Source: Chloroflexota bacterium (GTDB lineage Bacteria > Chloroflexota > Ktedonobacteria > Ktedonobacterales > Ktedonobacteraceae). Taken from it: a stretch of DNA of 10,457 nt. A model generated the notes under the pieces. That model did no database searches and was not told the origin of the DNA. It worked only from the letters and a program-made list of their open reading frames with translations. Both the position numbers and the translations under genes were made by a program. The stretch covers positions 1-10,457 of the forward strand of contig CADDYT010000193.1 of NCBI GenBank assembly GCA_902810755.1, given 5' to 3'. This document shows, piece by piece, positions 1-5,950 of this stretch. Every line of letters begins with the position of its first letter. Position 1 is the stretch's first letter.

Positions 1-25
1 AGGGCCATCCCTTGCGCGTGGCCTG
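1..25. repeat. partial copy of a dispersed hairpin repeat at the left edge
   Basis: Bases 1-25 match 10329-10353, the right arm of the large inverted repeat at the other end of the window, at 23 of 25 positions (differences at bases 8 and 17). The two differences weaken the internal hairpin seen in the intact copy: one makes a T-G wobble and the other a C-C mismatch. This copy therefore looks older or decayed. Similarity stops after base 25. The partner arm, if any, lies outside the window. Confidence 0.7.
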
Positions 26-113
26 GACTCCCCTCTGGACGTATTTTGAGAGATATGCTAGGCTAACAGAGAGCAAAATCAGCATAGAATAGTCACATAC
101 CATGAAAAACAAG

Positions 114-307
114 CTCAGGCGTGTTATGCTGAGCAGCAGCGAAGCATCTGAACAACCATACTGACGAGTCGGCGGGCTGTAAAGCGAGGTTGGTAAGGAT
201 TGAGTTCCAGGGCGACCGGCCGGCTCGCCCCTACCCTCGCCAGCTCGCTCAGTACAGGTGAACCGCGCGGTAGATGCTTCGCTGCCGCTCAGCATGACAC
301 GCTTGAG
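114..307. repeat. MITE-like element with 37-bp inverted arms upstream of ychF
   Basis: Arms at 114-150 and 271-307 are inverted copies matching at 33 of 37 positions, and all four differences are transitions. Each arm holds a 22-nt hairpin (126-147 and 274-295): outer stem ATGCT/AGCAT, then GA opposite GA, then GC/GC and a four-base loop (AGCA or, on the minus strand, GGCA). The core CTGAGC..AGCGAAG resembles a repeat I recall from many bacterial genomes, Chloroflexota among them; this was not checked. The 120-nt interior has no convincing reading frame but carries another hairpin repeat at 207-234. No target-site duplication is evident. The right arm ends 29 bp before the ychF start, so it lies in or next to that gene's leader. 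Confidence 0.75.
207..234 (-). repeat. 28-nt hairpin repeat, single copy
   Basis: Read on the minus strand this begins GTAGGGGCG and ends CGCCCTGG, with a stem GGGCGA/TCGCCC around a GC-rich loop. The 28-nt elements at 4885-4912 and 4946-4973 have the same length and the same ends but a different stem-loop centre. It sits inside the larger inverted-repeat element at 114-307. Apart from these repeats and the edge copy at 1-25, I see nothing supportable in the gene-free stretch 1-336, including no clear promoter. Confidence 0.7.
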
Positions 308-336
308 ACGGTTCTTAAAGAGAGGCGAGGATAGAT

Positions 337-1509
337 ATGGCTCTGACGATTGGGATTGTGGGGCTGCCGCAGAGCGGCAAGACTTCCCTGTTTAATGCGC
401 TGACGAAGGCGGGCGCGCCCGTCAGCAATTACGCGACGAGTACGGTGCAGGCCAATATGGCAGTGGTGCCGGTGCCGGACGCACGCCTGCAGCCGCTGGC
501 CGATATCTTTCATCCCAGGAAGGTGACACCGGCCACCGTTGAATTTGTGGACGTGGCAGGCATGGGCCAGCACGCGGCAGGCGAGAAACGCGAGGGGCTG
601 AGCGCCGAATTTATCGGGCATATCCGCAACGCCGACGCGCTGGCGATTGTGCTGCGCACCTTCGAGAACCCGAACGTGCCGCATATCTATAACGAGATCA
701 ACCCCGTCCGCGACCTGGAAAGCCTGAATGCAGAACTGGCGCTGACCGATCTGGCAACGGTGGAGCGGCGCATCGAGCGCACGAAACGCGCCGCCAAGTC
801 GGGCGAGAAAAAATACCAGCAGGAACTGGCGATTCTGGACATGTTGCAAGACGCGCTGAACGAATTAAAGCTGGTGAGCCAGCTCGAACTGCTGCCGCAG
901 GATCACGCCGTGCTGGACGAACTCTTCCTGCTGACTCAGAAGCCGCGCATGTACGTCCTCAACGTGAGCGAGGATGTGCTGGGCGCGGCCAACGATCTGC
1001 TGGCGCGCATCGCGGCAGGCGAAGCGGTTGATCTGGAGCAACTGGCAGGAGAACTGAAAGGCATTGCCGCCATCGCGCAGCAAGCGCGAGCCGAAGGGGC
1101 CGAGGTCGTGGCCGTCTCCGCGCGGCTGGAAGCCGAACTGGCCGAGTTGCCCGAAACCGACGCGCAGGAATACCTGGAGGCGCTGGGCCTGCCGCAACTG
1201 GGCGCGGAGCGCGTGATCCAGGTTGGCTATCGCCTGCTCAACCTGATTACCTTCCTCACGGCGGGCGAAGATGAGGTGCGCGCCTGGACGGTGCGCCGGG
1301 GCGCGAAGGCGCCGGAGGCGGCGGGCAAAATTCACAGCGACATCGAACGCGGATTCATTCGCGCCGAGGTGACGCACTTCGATGATTTCATGGCCAGCGG
1401 CGGCTCCTTCGCTGCCGCCGCGAAGAAGGGCCTGCAGCGGCTCGAAGGCAAAGACTACGTCATCAAAGACGGCGATATCGCCCACTTTCGCTTTAACGTG
1501 AGCAAGTAA
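337..1509 (+). CDS. ychF: YchF/Obg-family nucleotide-binding P-loop protein
   Basis: This is a cytoplasmic TRAFAC P-loop NTPase of the YchF/OLA1 family. The family prefers ATP to GTP, binds ribosomes and is linked to stress responses. At 390 aa it has the P-loop GLPQSGKT at residues 9-16, the G3 motif DVAG at 72-75, and NVSE at 209-212, which is the family's NxxE form in place of the NKxD of true GTPases. Residues about 125-180 are helical and charged, as in the family's coiled-coil domain. A TGS domain follows from about 300, with the landmarks RAWT, AAGKIHSD, GFIRAEV and GKDYVIKDGD. Against the roughly 363-aa E. coli protein, the extra length lies mostly at about 213-245. The ATG has GAGG at 327-330, six bases upstream. 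It is the only plus-strand gene and converges on its neighbour with a 32-bp gap. Confidence 0.96.
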   Translation: MALTIGIVGLPQSGKTSLFNALTKAGAPVSNYATSTVQANMAVVPVPDARLQPLADIFHPRKVTPATVEFVDVAGMGQHAAGEKREGLSAEFIGHIRNADALAIVLRTFENPNVPHIYNEINPVRDLESLNAELALTDLATVERRIERTKRAAKSGEKKYQQELAILDMLQDALNELKLVSQLELLPQDHAVLDELFLLTQKPRMYVLNVSEDVLGAANDLLARIAAGEAVDLEQLAGELKGIAAIAQQARAEGAEVVAVSARLEAELAELPETDAQEYLEALGLPQLGAERVIQVGYRLLNLITFLTAGEDEVRAWTVRRGAKAPEAAGKIHSDIERGFIRAEVTHFDDFMASGGSFAAAAKKGLQRLEGKDYVIKDGDIAHFRFNVSK

Positions 1510-1541
1510 CCTTCTGGCGAAAATCGGTCAATGATCCGGCG

Positions 1542-2396
1542 TCATCGTCCGGCGGCAAAATTGATCGTCCACTGGCCGCCGGGCCAGCTGGCTGTGAGGG
1601 TGTAGCAACCGGAGCCGAAGAGGAACATGGTGGCGATCCAGACGGCTCTCTGCCCCGTTTCCGGTTGGATAGGGTTGACAACCAGCCCCTGCGTTCCCAG
1701 AATGATTGAATCCATAGGCCGCTCACCGGGATAGAAGGCGAAGAAGATGGTGGGGCCGTTGCGCAGGTTGCCGCCGCTCAATGTCACGGGGAGCGTAAAC
1801 CTGTCCTTCACCATTAACTGGACGAAGATGGGCCAGCCGTAGACATTATGCACAATCGGCTGCGAGAAGCCGCGCAGGTGGATGGTCGCGCGCGGCCCGT
1901 CGAAGCCGTAGAGCCAGACAGGGAACTTGCCCACCTCACGCGACGCTGTGACTGCCGGTACTGCCCCACAATTTTGCGGAGCGGCATCAGCCAGAACGGG
2001 ATACGTGACGTATTTTCCTTCCAGCCCTGTATCAGCATTCGCACCGGTAACTGCTGGCGTTGTATCGAGCATGAGAATGCTGTTGCTCGCCATGGGCGCC
2101 GGGGTCGGCGTGGACACAGGCAGCAGGTTCAGGATGCTCGACTTGAGCGCGGACACGTTGCTGAACAGGAGTGCAAGCAGCAGGGAACAGGTGACGACGC
2201 CCATCAGCCAGCGCCAGGTCCGCCGCCGCTTTGGAAAGTGTTTTCCAAGTCTGGCTATCTGGCCGGATATGGCCGACCGGTAAGGCGTGTCATCTTCTTC
2301 CGGCGAGGGAATATCGCTGATTTCTACGATTTCCAGGTCAATATCACCATTCAGGTCAGGGTCATTGCTCGCAGATTGATGGTTGTCAGAGTTCAT
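1542..2396 (-). CDS. single-pass membrane protein, third gene of the MoxR-DUF58 operon
   Basis: I do not recognise a named family. The 284-aa product has an acidic N-terminus (residues 1-38), a basic patch KRRRTWR at 56-62 and one membrane helix at about 62-84. Positive charge on the N-terminal side predicts an N-in, C-out protein. A short Pro/Thr stretch (93-101) is followed by a beta-rich outer domain at about 125-284, with many aromatic and Gly residues and the ending SWPGGQWTINFAAGR. C143 and C264 could form a disulfide outside the cell. The ATG has GGAG at 2403-2406, six bases upstream. It lies 36 bp after the DUF58 gene on the same strand, so co-transcription and a role with MoxR/DUF58, as partner or client, are likely but inferred. 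This slot often holds a transglutaminase-type membrane protein in related operons; none is present. Confidence 0.85.
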   Translation of the reverse strand: MNSDNHQSASNDPDLNGDIDLEIVEISDIPSPEEDDTPYRSAISGQIARLGKHFPKRRRTWRWLMGVVTCSLLLALLFSNVSALKSSILNLLPVSTPTPAPMASNSILMLDTTPAVTGANADTGLEGKYVTYPVLADAAPQNCGAVPAVTASREVGKFPVWLYGFDGPRATIHLRGFSQPIVHNVYGWPIFVQLMVKDRFTLPVTLSGGNLRNGPTIFFAFYPGERPMDSIILGTQGLVVNPIQPETGQRAVWIATMFLFGSGCYTLTASWPGGQWTINFAAGR

Positions 2397-2412
2397 GCCT
2401 TGCTCCGCTTGT

Positions 2413-2425
2413 ATAGTGTCACTAT
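2413..2425. promoter_or_regulatory. 13-bp perfect palindrome in an intergenic gap
   Basis: ATAGTG, one central T, then CACTAT forms a perfect palindrome. It lies in the 36-bp gap between the DUF58 stop and the next gene's Shine-Dalgarno. It has the size of a small operator half-site pair or a weak RNA hairpin. I see no convincing -35/-10 pair around it, so its function is unknown and it could be chance. Confidence 0.3.
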
Positions 2426-2432
2426 GTTCAGA

Positions 2433-3797
2433 CTACAGGCTGAAGCTTGCTGTTTCCTGGACTGCCTGCGCCTCTACCGTTGAGACCGCACGCTCGCCGC
2501 TGCCGTAGGCGGCAACCAGGTCTTTCCAGGTCTCCTCGCCGCCGATATGGTGAACGGTGATGCCGCCGAGCCGCCCCGGCATGGGTGCATCTCCGGCGAA
2601 CAGGATGGTGACAGCGTGTCCGGCCTGGCGCAGCCGTGCCAGCGTCTCCAGCAACGGGTCATTGACCGCGCTGGTGATAACGACGACGGTGGCCCCGGCG
2701 GGCAGGCGCGTGCGCTCGGCCTGAATCACATCTTCGATGGCGCTGCCAAAGAAGGGTTGGATGCGCGCCAGCACCTCCATGATGCGCCTGCGCTGCTCGT
2801 CGCTGCTGGCAGGGGGCAGGTGAATGCGCCGTTTCCTCAACTGCGCCGCAACCTCCTCCTCCAGTCCATGCTCCGGATCTTCCTGCATGGTTCGCGCCGC
2901 CGACGACTCTTCTATCTCAGGCATGTACATGATGGTGTTGGCATAGAAGCCAACCTCGTAGCCCTCGTTAATCGCCCAGTCCGTGACCGAGGCTGCCGCG
3001 CAGATGGCAAGCTCGTGCAGAGCCGGATTGATGCCAAAGTAGCCATCAACACGGGCCGCGACATTGAGAAAGAGGACCAGCGTGTAGGTCGTGGTCGCCT
3101 CGTAGACCTTGCTCTGCAACTGCATCGTGCGCGCGGTAGCCTTCCAGTGAACGCGCCGCAAGCTATCGCCGTAAGCGTAATCGCGTACACCTGTAACACG
3201 TGACGGGTCCTCTAAAAGACGACGGGGCGCGCGGCGATCTCCAAAGGGGTGCCGCGCCGGTAGGCCAAAGCGCGCGAGCGGCACAACGAGCGGATAGACC
3301 AGCAGGTATTGCCAGTTGGAAAGTGATTCCTCCTGGTTGAGGAAGCCGAACACATCGCCGCTACGCACTACCGTCGGGCCAAACTGATGAACGCCGCGCG
3401 TATTGCACTGGATGGTATAGCGTCTCGTCACGCGCTCGTACCAGCGCGGGCTAAACAGGCTTTCCAGCACAACCGTGTCACTGCGCAGGCTGCTGCGCAA
3501 CCGCCGCCCCTTGATGGGCAGGCAGCGCGGCATCGTGTCCTCGACTTCGAGCCAGGGCAGGGGCAGCAGCTTGGCATTTTCGACGGAGAGCGAGAGCGTC
3601 ACCTCCTCGCCAAAGAGGGCGCGCCGCTCGCTCAACTGGCGCGAGTAGCGCAGGTTGCGCAGGCAATAACGCGCCCAGATATCGGTCGTGCCGACGATGA
3701 GCAGCAGCAAGAGGCCGATCACCGCCAGCAGTGGCTGGTGGAAGAGAATGGCCGCGATGAGAATAGCAATGCCCGGATAATACCAGCGCCTGTCCAT
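2433..3797 (-). CDS. DUF58 membrane protein, MoxR partner
   Basis: This 454-aa protein belongs to the DUF58 family, which has a von Willebrand A-like fold and is regularly encoded beside MoxR ATPases in envelope-related operons. Two membrane helices lie at about 6-22 and 24-40. The family signature is clear at 203-226, with GVRDYAYGDS followed by RRVHWKATAR. The following strand reads LVLFLNVAAR (about 240-249) where a metal-binding vWA domain would have DxSxS, so the MIDAS metal site looks degenerate. Residues about 293-340 are highly charged and probably exposed. A vWA-like ending follows (TVVVITSAVND at about 370). The start ATG overlaps the moxR stop by one base (TAATG), which suggests translational coupling. 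The likely role, recruiting MoxR to a membrane or surface client, is inferred from the family. Confidence 0.92.
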   Translation of the reverse strand: MDRRWYYPGIAILIAAILFHQPLLAVIGLLLLLIVGTTDIWARYCLRNLRYSRQLSERRALFGEEVTLSLSVENAKLLPLPWLEVEDTMPRCLPIKGRRLRSSLRSDTVVLESLFSPRWYERVTRRYTIQCNTRGVHQFGPTVVRSGDVFGFLNQEESLSNWQYLLVYPLVVPLARFGLPARHPFGDRRAPRRLLEDPSRVTGVRDYAYGDSLRRVHWKATARTMQLQSKVYEATTTYTLVLFLNVAARVDGYFGINPALHELAICAAASVTDWAINEGYEVGFYANTIMYMPEIEESSAARTMQEDPEHGLEEEVAAQLRKRRIHLPPASSDEQRRRIMEVLARIQPFFGSAIEDVIQAERTRLPAGATVVVITSAVNDPLLETLARLRQAGHAVTILFAGDAPMPGRLGGITVHHIGGEETWKDLVAAYGSGERAVSTVEAQAVQETASFSL

Positions 3798-4756
3798 TAT
3801 GACTCCACGGGAACGGGTACACTATGCAGAATATCCTCAATCACCTGATCCATCGCCCGCCCGTGCAGCCGCGCCTGGCTGGTGGCGAGCATGCGATGGG
3901 GCAGGACGGAGCGCGCCATCTGTTTGACATCATCGGGTACGACGTAGCCACGCCCGTGAATGGCGGCGTTGGCCTGCGAGGCGCGATAGAGGGCGAGGGT
4001 GCCGCGCGGGCTGACGCCGAGTTCCACGCCATTGTGCGAGCGCGTGGCCCGCACCAGCTCCACGATGTAGTTTTCCACCGCCGGTTCGACGCGCACCCGG
4101 CGAATCGTCTTTTGCAACTCCTGCAAGCGTTCCCCGCTTACCACCGGCTGCAGGTCTGCCAGCGGCTGCTCCTCGCGGAAGCGTTGCAGGATCAACCGCT
4201 CCTCCGACTGCGTAGGGTAGTCCAGGCGCAGGCGCATCAGGAAGCGGTCAAGCTGCGCCTCCGGCAGAGGGAAGGTGCCTTCCAGTTCGATCGGGTTCTG
4301 CGTCGCCATGACGATAAACGGGCGCGGCAGGGGCAGCGTCTCGCGCTCGATGCTGACCTGGCGTTCCTCCATCGCCTCCAGCAGAGCCGACTGCGTGCGC
4401 GGCGTGGCGCGGTTGATCTCGTCCGCCAGCACCACCTGCGCCAGCAGCGGCCCCGGTCGGAACTCAAATTCGCTCTTTTTCTGATTGAAGTACATAATGC
4501 CGGTAATATCAGAGGGCAGCAGGTCGGGTGTGAACTGGATGCGCTGGAACGAGCAACCCAGCGATTTCGCCAGCGACTTCGCCAGCGTGGTTTTGCCGAT
4601 GCCCGGCACATCCTCGAACAGTACATGCCCTTCACAGAGCAGGGCCACCATCAGCAGGTCAATCACCGCCTCCTTGCCTACGATGACGCGCCCCACATTC
4701 TGGCGCACCGTGCGGGCGGCATCCTGCACCTGCCGAATTTCATCAGTCTGCGTCAT
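3797..4756 (-). CDS. MoxR-family AAA+ ATPase
   Basis: MoxR proteins are AAA+ chaperone-like ATPases that help mature or assemble client complexes, often with vWA-domain partners. The 319-aa product has Walker A VPGIGKTT (50-57), Walker B VVLADEINR (108-116), sensor 1 around MATQNP (150-155), a probable arginine finger at R171 in EAQLDRF, and sensor 2 SPRG (249-252). The FTPDLLPSDITG stretch (75-86) and the PLPEAQLDRF block are typical of MoxR. I start it at the ATG at 4754-4756 because AAGGA sits six bases upstream. A TTG nine codons earlier is in frame but has no Shine-Dalgarno. It is the first gene of the operon and ends in TAATG shared with the DUF58 start. A promoter with a perfect -10 lies ahead of it. 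Confidence 0.95.
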   Translation of the reverse strand: MTQTDEIRQVQDAARTVRQNVGRVIVGKEAVIDLLMVALLCEGHVLFEDVPGIGKTTLAKSLAKSLGCSFQRIQFTPDLLPSDITGIMYFNQKKSEFEFRPGPLLAQVVLADEINRATPRTQSALLEAMEERQVSIERETLPLPRPFIVMATQNPIELEGTFPLPEAQLDRFLMRLRLDYPTQSEERLILQRFREEQPLADLQPVVSGERLQELQKTIRRVRVEPAVENYIVELVRATRSHNGVELGVSPRGTLALYRASQANAAIHGRGYVVPDDVKQMARSVLPHRMLATSQARLHGRAMDQVIEDILHSVPVPVES

Positions 4757-4762
4757 AGATAA

Positions 4763-4767
4763 TCCTT
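4763..4767 (-). promoter_or_regulatory. Shine-Dalgarno that fixes the moxR start
   Basis: AAGGA on the minus strand, six bases before the ATG at 4754-4756. It supports that ATG over the in-frame TTG at 4781-4783, which has only a pyrimidine-rich stretch upstream. Confidence 0.7.
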
Positions 4768-4817
4768 CAAGAGAAAAGCTCAAAGAGAGAAAGGTGGCAC
4801 AACATCAACATTATTTC

Positions 4818-4846
4818 ATTATACGCTAAAAACCATCCAATGTTCA
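4818..4846 (-). promoter_or_regulatory. probable sigma-70-type promoter of the moxR operon
   Basis: On the minus strand TGAACA (4841-4846, four of six consensus bases) is followed by a 17-bp spacer and a perfect TATAAT (4818-4823). Transcription would start near 4811, giving a leader of about 55 nt before the moxR ATG. The local sequence is AT-rich compared with the coding DNA, and it lies just outside the inverted repeat that starts at 4853. Confidence 0.7.
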
Positions 4847-4852
4847 CCTTTT

Positions 4853-5017
4853 AAAATGGATGCGGAACAAATGGGGCAGTGAGGCCAGGGCGCAGGCCAG
4901 CTGCGCCCCTACTAACCACGACGCCATAAATCCGTCCGTAGGTTAGTAGGGGCGCAACTGGCCTGCGCCCTGGCCCACCCGCTTGCGCCCTGGCCCACCC
5001 GCCTGCGCATCCATTTT
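4853..5017. repeat. nested inverted repeat between two minus-strand genes
   Basis: Outer arms 4853-4864 and 5006-5017 are perfect 12-bp inverted copies. Inner arms 4883-4917 and 4941-4975 match at 34 of 35 positions around a 23-nt spacer. Each inner arm contains a 28-nt hairpin element (4885-4912 and 4946-4973) with stem GGGCGCA/TGCGCCC. The right outer end reaches the stop codon (5017-5019) of the upstream minus-strand gene. Transcripts of that gene would therefore run into a very stable hairpin, but there is no T-run to make it a classic terminator. A small non-autonomous mobile element is the likeliest origin. Confidence 0.8.
4961..5008. repeat. 20-bp tandem duplication within the inverted repeat
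   Basis: Bases 4961-4980 are repeated at 4981-5000 with one difference (GCCTGCG against GCTTGCG), and the first eight bases recur at 5001-5008. The unit includes the end of the inner repeat arm (CTGCGCCCTGGCC) plus CACCC. It looks like slippage or a staggered repair event at one side of the element. Confidence 0.8.
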
Positions 5018-5868
5018 TACCCGATGCCGCCGTTCATTACCTGGACGGTGACCTGGGGCGAGATGGCTCGCTGGCCGTTGGCGGTGGCGACGGCGAAGAC
5101 TCTGGCGGTGACGTGGCCGTGCGTGAAGCCGCCGACGCCCACGTGCCAGAAGAGAATCGCGTTCCCGCTACCATCCGCCTGCTGTGTGGCGCTGATGTAA
5201 TAGTACGGGGGCGCGTTATAGATCACCTGCAGGTGGACGAACGCGCCCGGTATGCTCGTCGTGACGACCACCTGCACCACCTCGCCATTAAAGACCTGAG
5301 AAGGAATACTGGTGATCTGCACCGTCAGCGTGCCGCCGTTTTGAGGCGGCGTTGGCTGTGGCTGCCCGCTCGGCGTGGTTTCGGGCGTCGAGGGCAGCGC
5401 GGGCGTACTCGTCACCGGCGGCTGGCTGCTCTGTGTGCTGCCGGAGCCGCCGGGCGTGGGAAAGACCGGCTGGAAATCGACCGTGTCTGTTGGCGTGGGA
5501 CCGGTTTGGGCGACATTGCTGCCGCTCGTGCTGAAAAGATTGGGGTTGCGTACAACGGCGGCGGCTGCGAGCGAGACGAAGACGATACCGGCGATCAGCA
5601 CCATACAGGTGGCAATGATGAAGACTTTGTACGCGGGGTCTTTGTGCCAGTAATACGAGATTTTTGCCAGCGGCTGGTTCGGTGGCGGCGTGTTCCTCCT
5701 GACTATGGGAGGGCGTGGCAAGGGCGGCAGCGGGCGCGCCACCGTCTTCTGCCCATCGGCCACCGGGCTATATTCGTTCACAGGAGGGGGTAATACCAGC
5801 TTCCCTGAATCTCTCGCTGGCAATTCAGGCTGCGGCATATGGACTGGCGTATCAGGTTTGTTCATCAT
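5017..5868 (-). CDS. single-pass membrane protein with Pro/Thr stalk and outer Ig-like domain
   Basis: There is no family name I can defend. The 283-aa product has a proline-rich cytoplasmic N-terminus (residues 1-68), one membrane helix at about 82-106 after the basic/aromatic stretch YYWHKDPAYK, and a low-complexity Pro/Thr/Ser/Gly stalk (about 115-178). The C-terminal domain (179-280) has regular hydrophobic alternation, as in LTVQITS, VVQVVVTTS and ISPQVTVQV, consistent with an Ig-like beta-sandwich. N-in, C-out topology is predicted. The start has AGGAGG at 5877-5882, eight bases upstream; a second Met follows at once. It has its own promoter, and its stop abuts the inverted repeat at 4853-5017. 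Its plan parallels the protein at 1542-2396, but their outer domains do not look alike. A surface-anchored or adhesive role is a guess. Confidence 0.87.
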   Translation of the reverse strand: MMNKPDTPVHMPQPELPARDSGKLVLPPPVNEYSPVADGQKTVARPLPPLPRPPIVRRNTPPPNQPLAKISYYWHKDPAYKVFIIATCMVLIAGIVFVSLAAAAVVRNPNLFSTSGSNVAQTGPTPTDTVDFQPVFPTPGGSGSTQSSQPPVTSTPALPSTPETTPSGQPQPTPPQNGGTLTVQITSIPSQVFNGEVVQVVVTTSIPGAFVHLQVIYNAPPYYYISATQQADGSGNAILFWHVGVGGFTHGHVTARVFAVATANGQRAISPQVTVQVMNGGIG

Positions 5869-5903
5869 ATGTCTCTCCTCCTTTTTTTCGCTCGCTACTA
5901 TCC

Positions 5904-5932
5904 AGTATACGCCAGAATATTACTTATGTATA
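5904..5932 (-). promoter_or_regulatory. probable promoter of the stalked membrane protein gene
   Basis: On the minus strand TATACA (5927-5932, four of six -35 bases) is followed by a 17-bp spacer and TATACT (5904-5909, five of six -10 bases). It lies in the 82-bp gap after the GT9 gene. The gene can thus be expressed apart from the glycosyltransferase, although read-through is possible. Confidence 0.55.
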
Positions 5933-5950
5933 GTTCATCGCCAGAAATGG

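Noticed and set aside
1549..1582. 8-bp inverted repeat CCGGCGGC/GCCGCCGG near the end of the third operon gene, as a terminator
   Set aside because: It lies within the coding sequence for the last residues, has an 18-nt loop and no T-run on either strand.
1848..2483. Plus-strand open frame spanning the DUF58-membrane protein gap
   Set aside because: It lies opposite a protein with a clear membrane helix and a good Shine-Dalgarno, and its own product is Arg-rich and shows no family features.
2947..3199. Other short open frames overlapping the DUF58 gene
   Set aside because: They are frame-shifted shadows on the same strand, with Arg/Ser/Cys-rich translation and no start signals.
3824..4762. 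Plus-strand open frame of 312 codons opposite moxR
   Set aside because: The MoxR reading has all AAA+ motifs. The opposite frame is Arg/Gln/His-rich shadow sequence.
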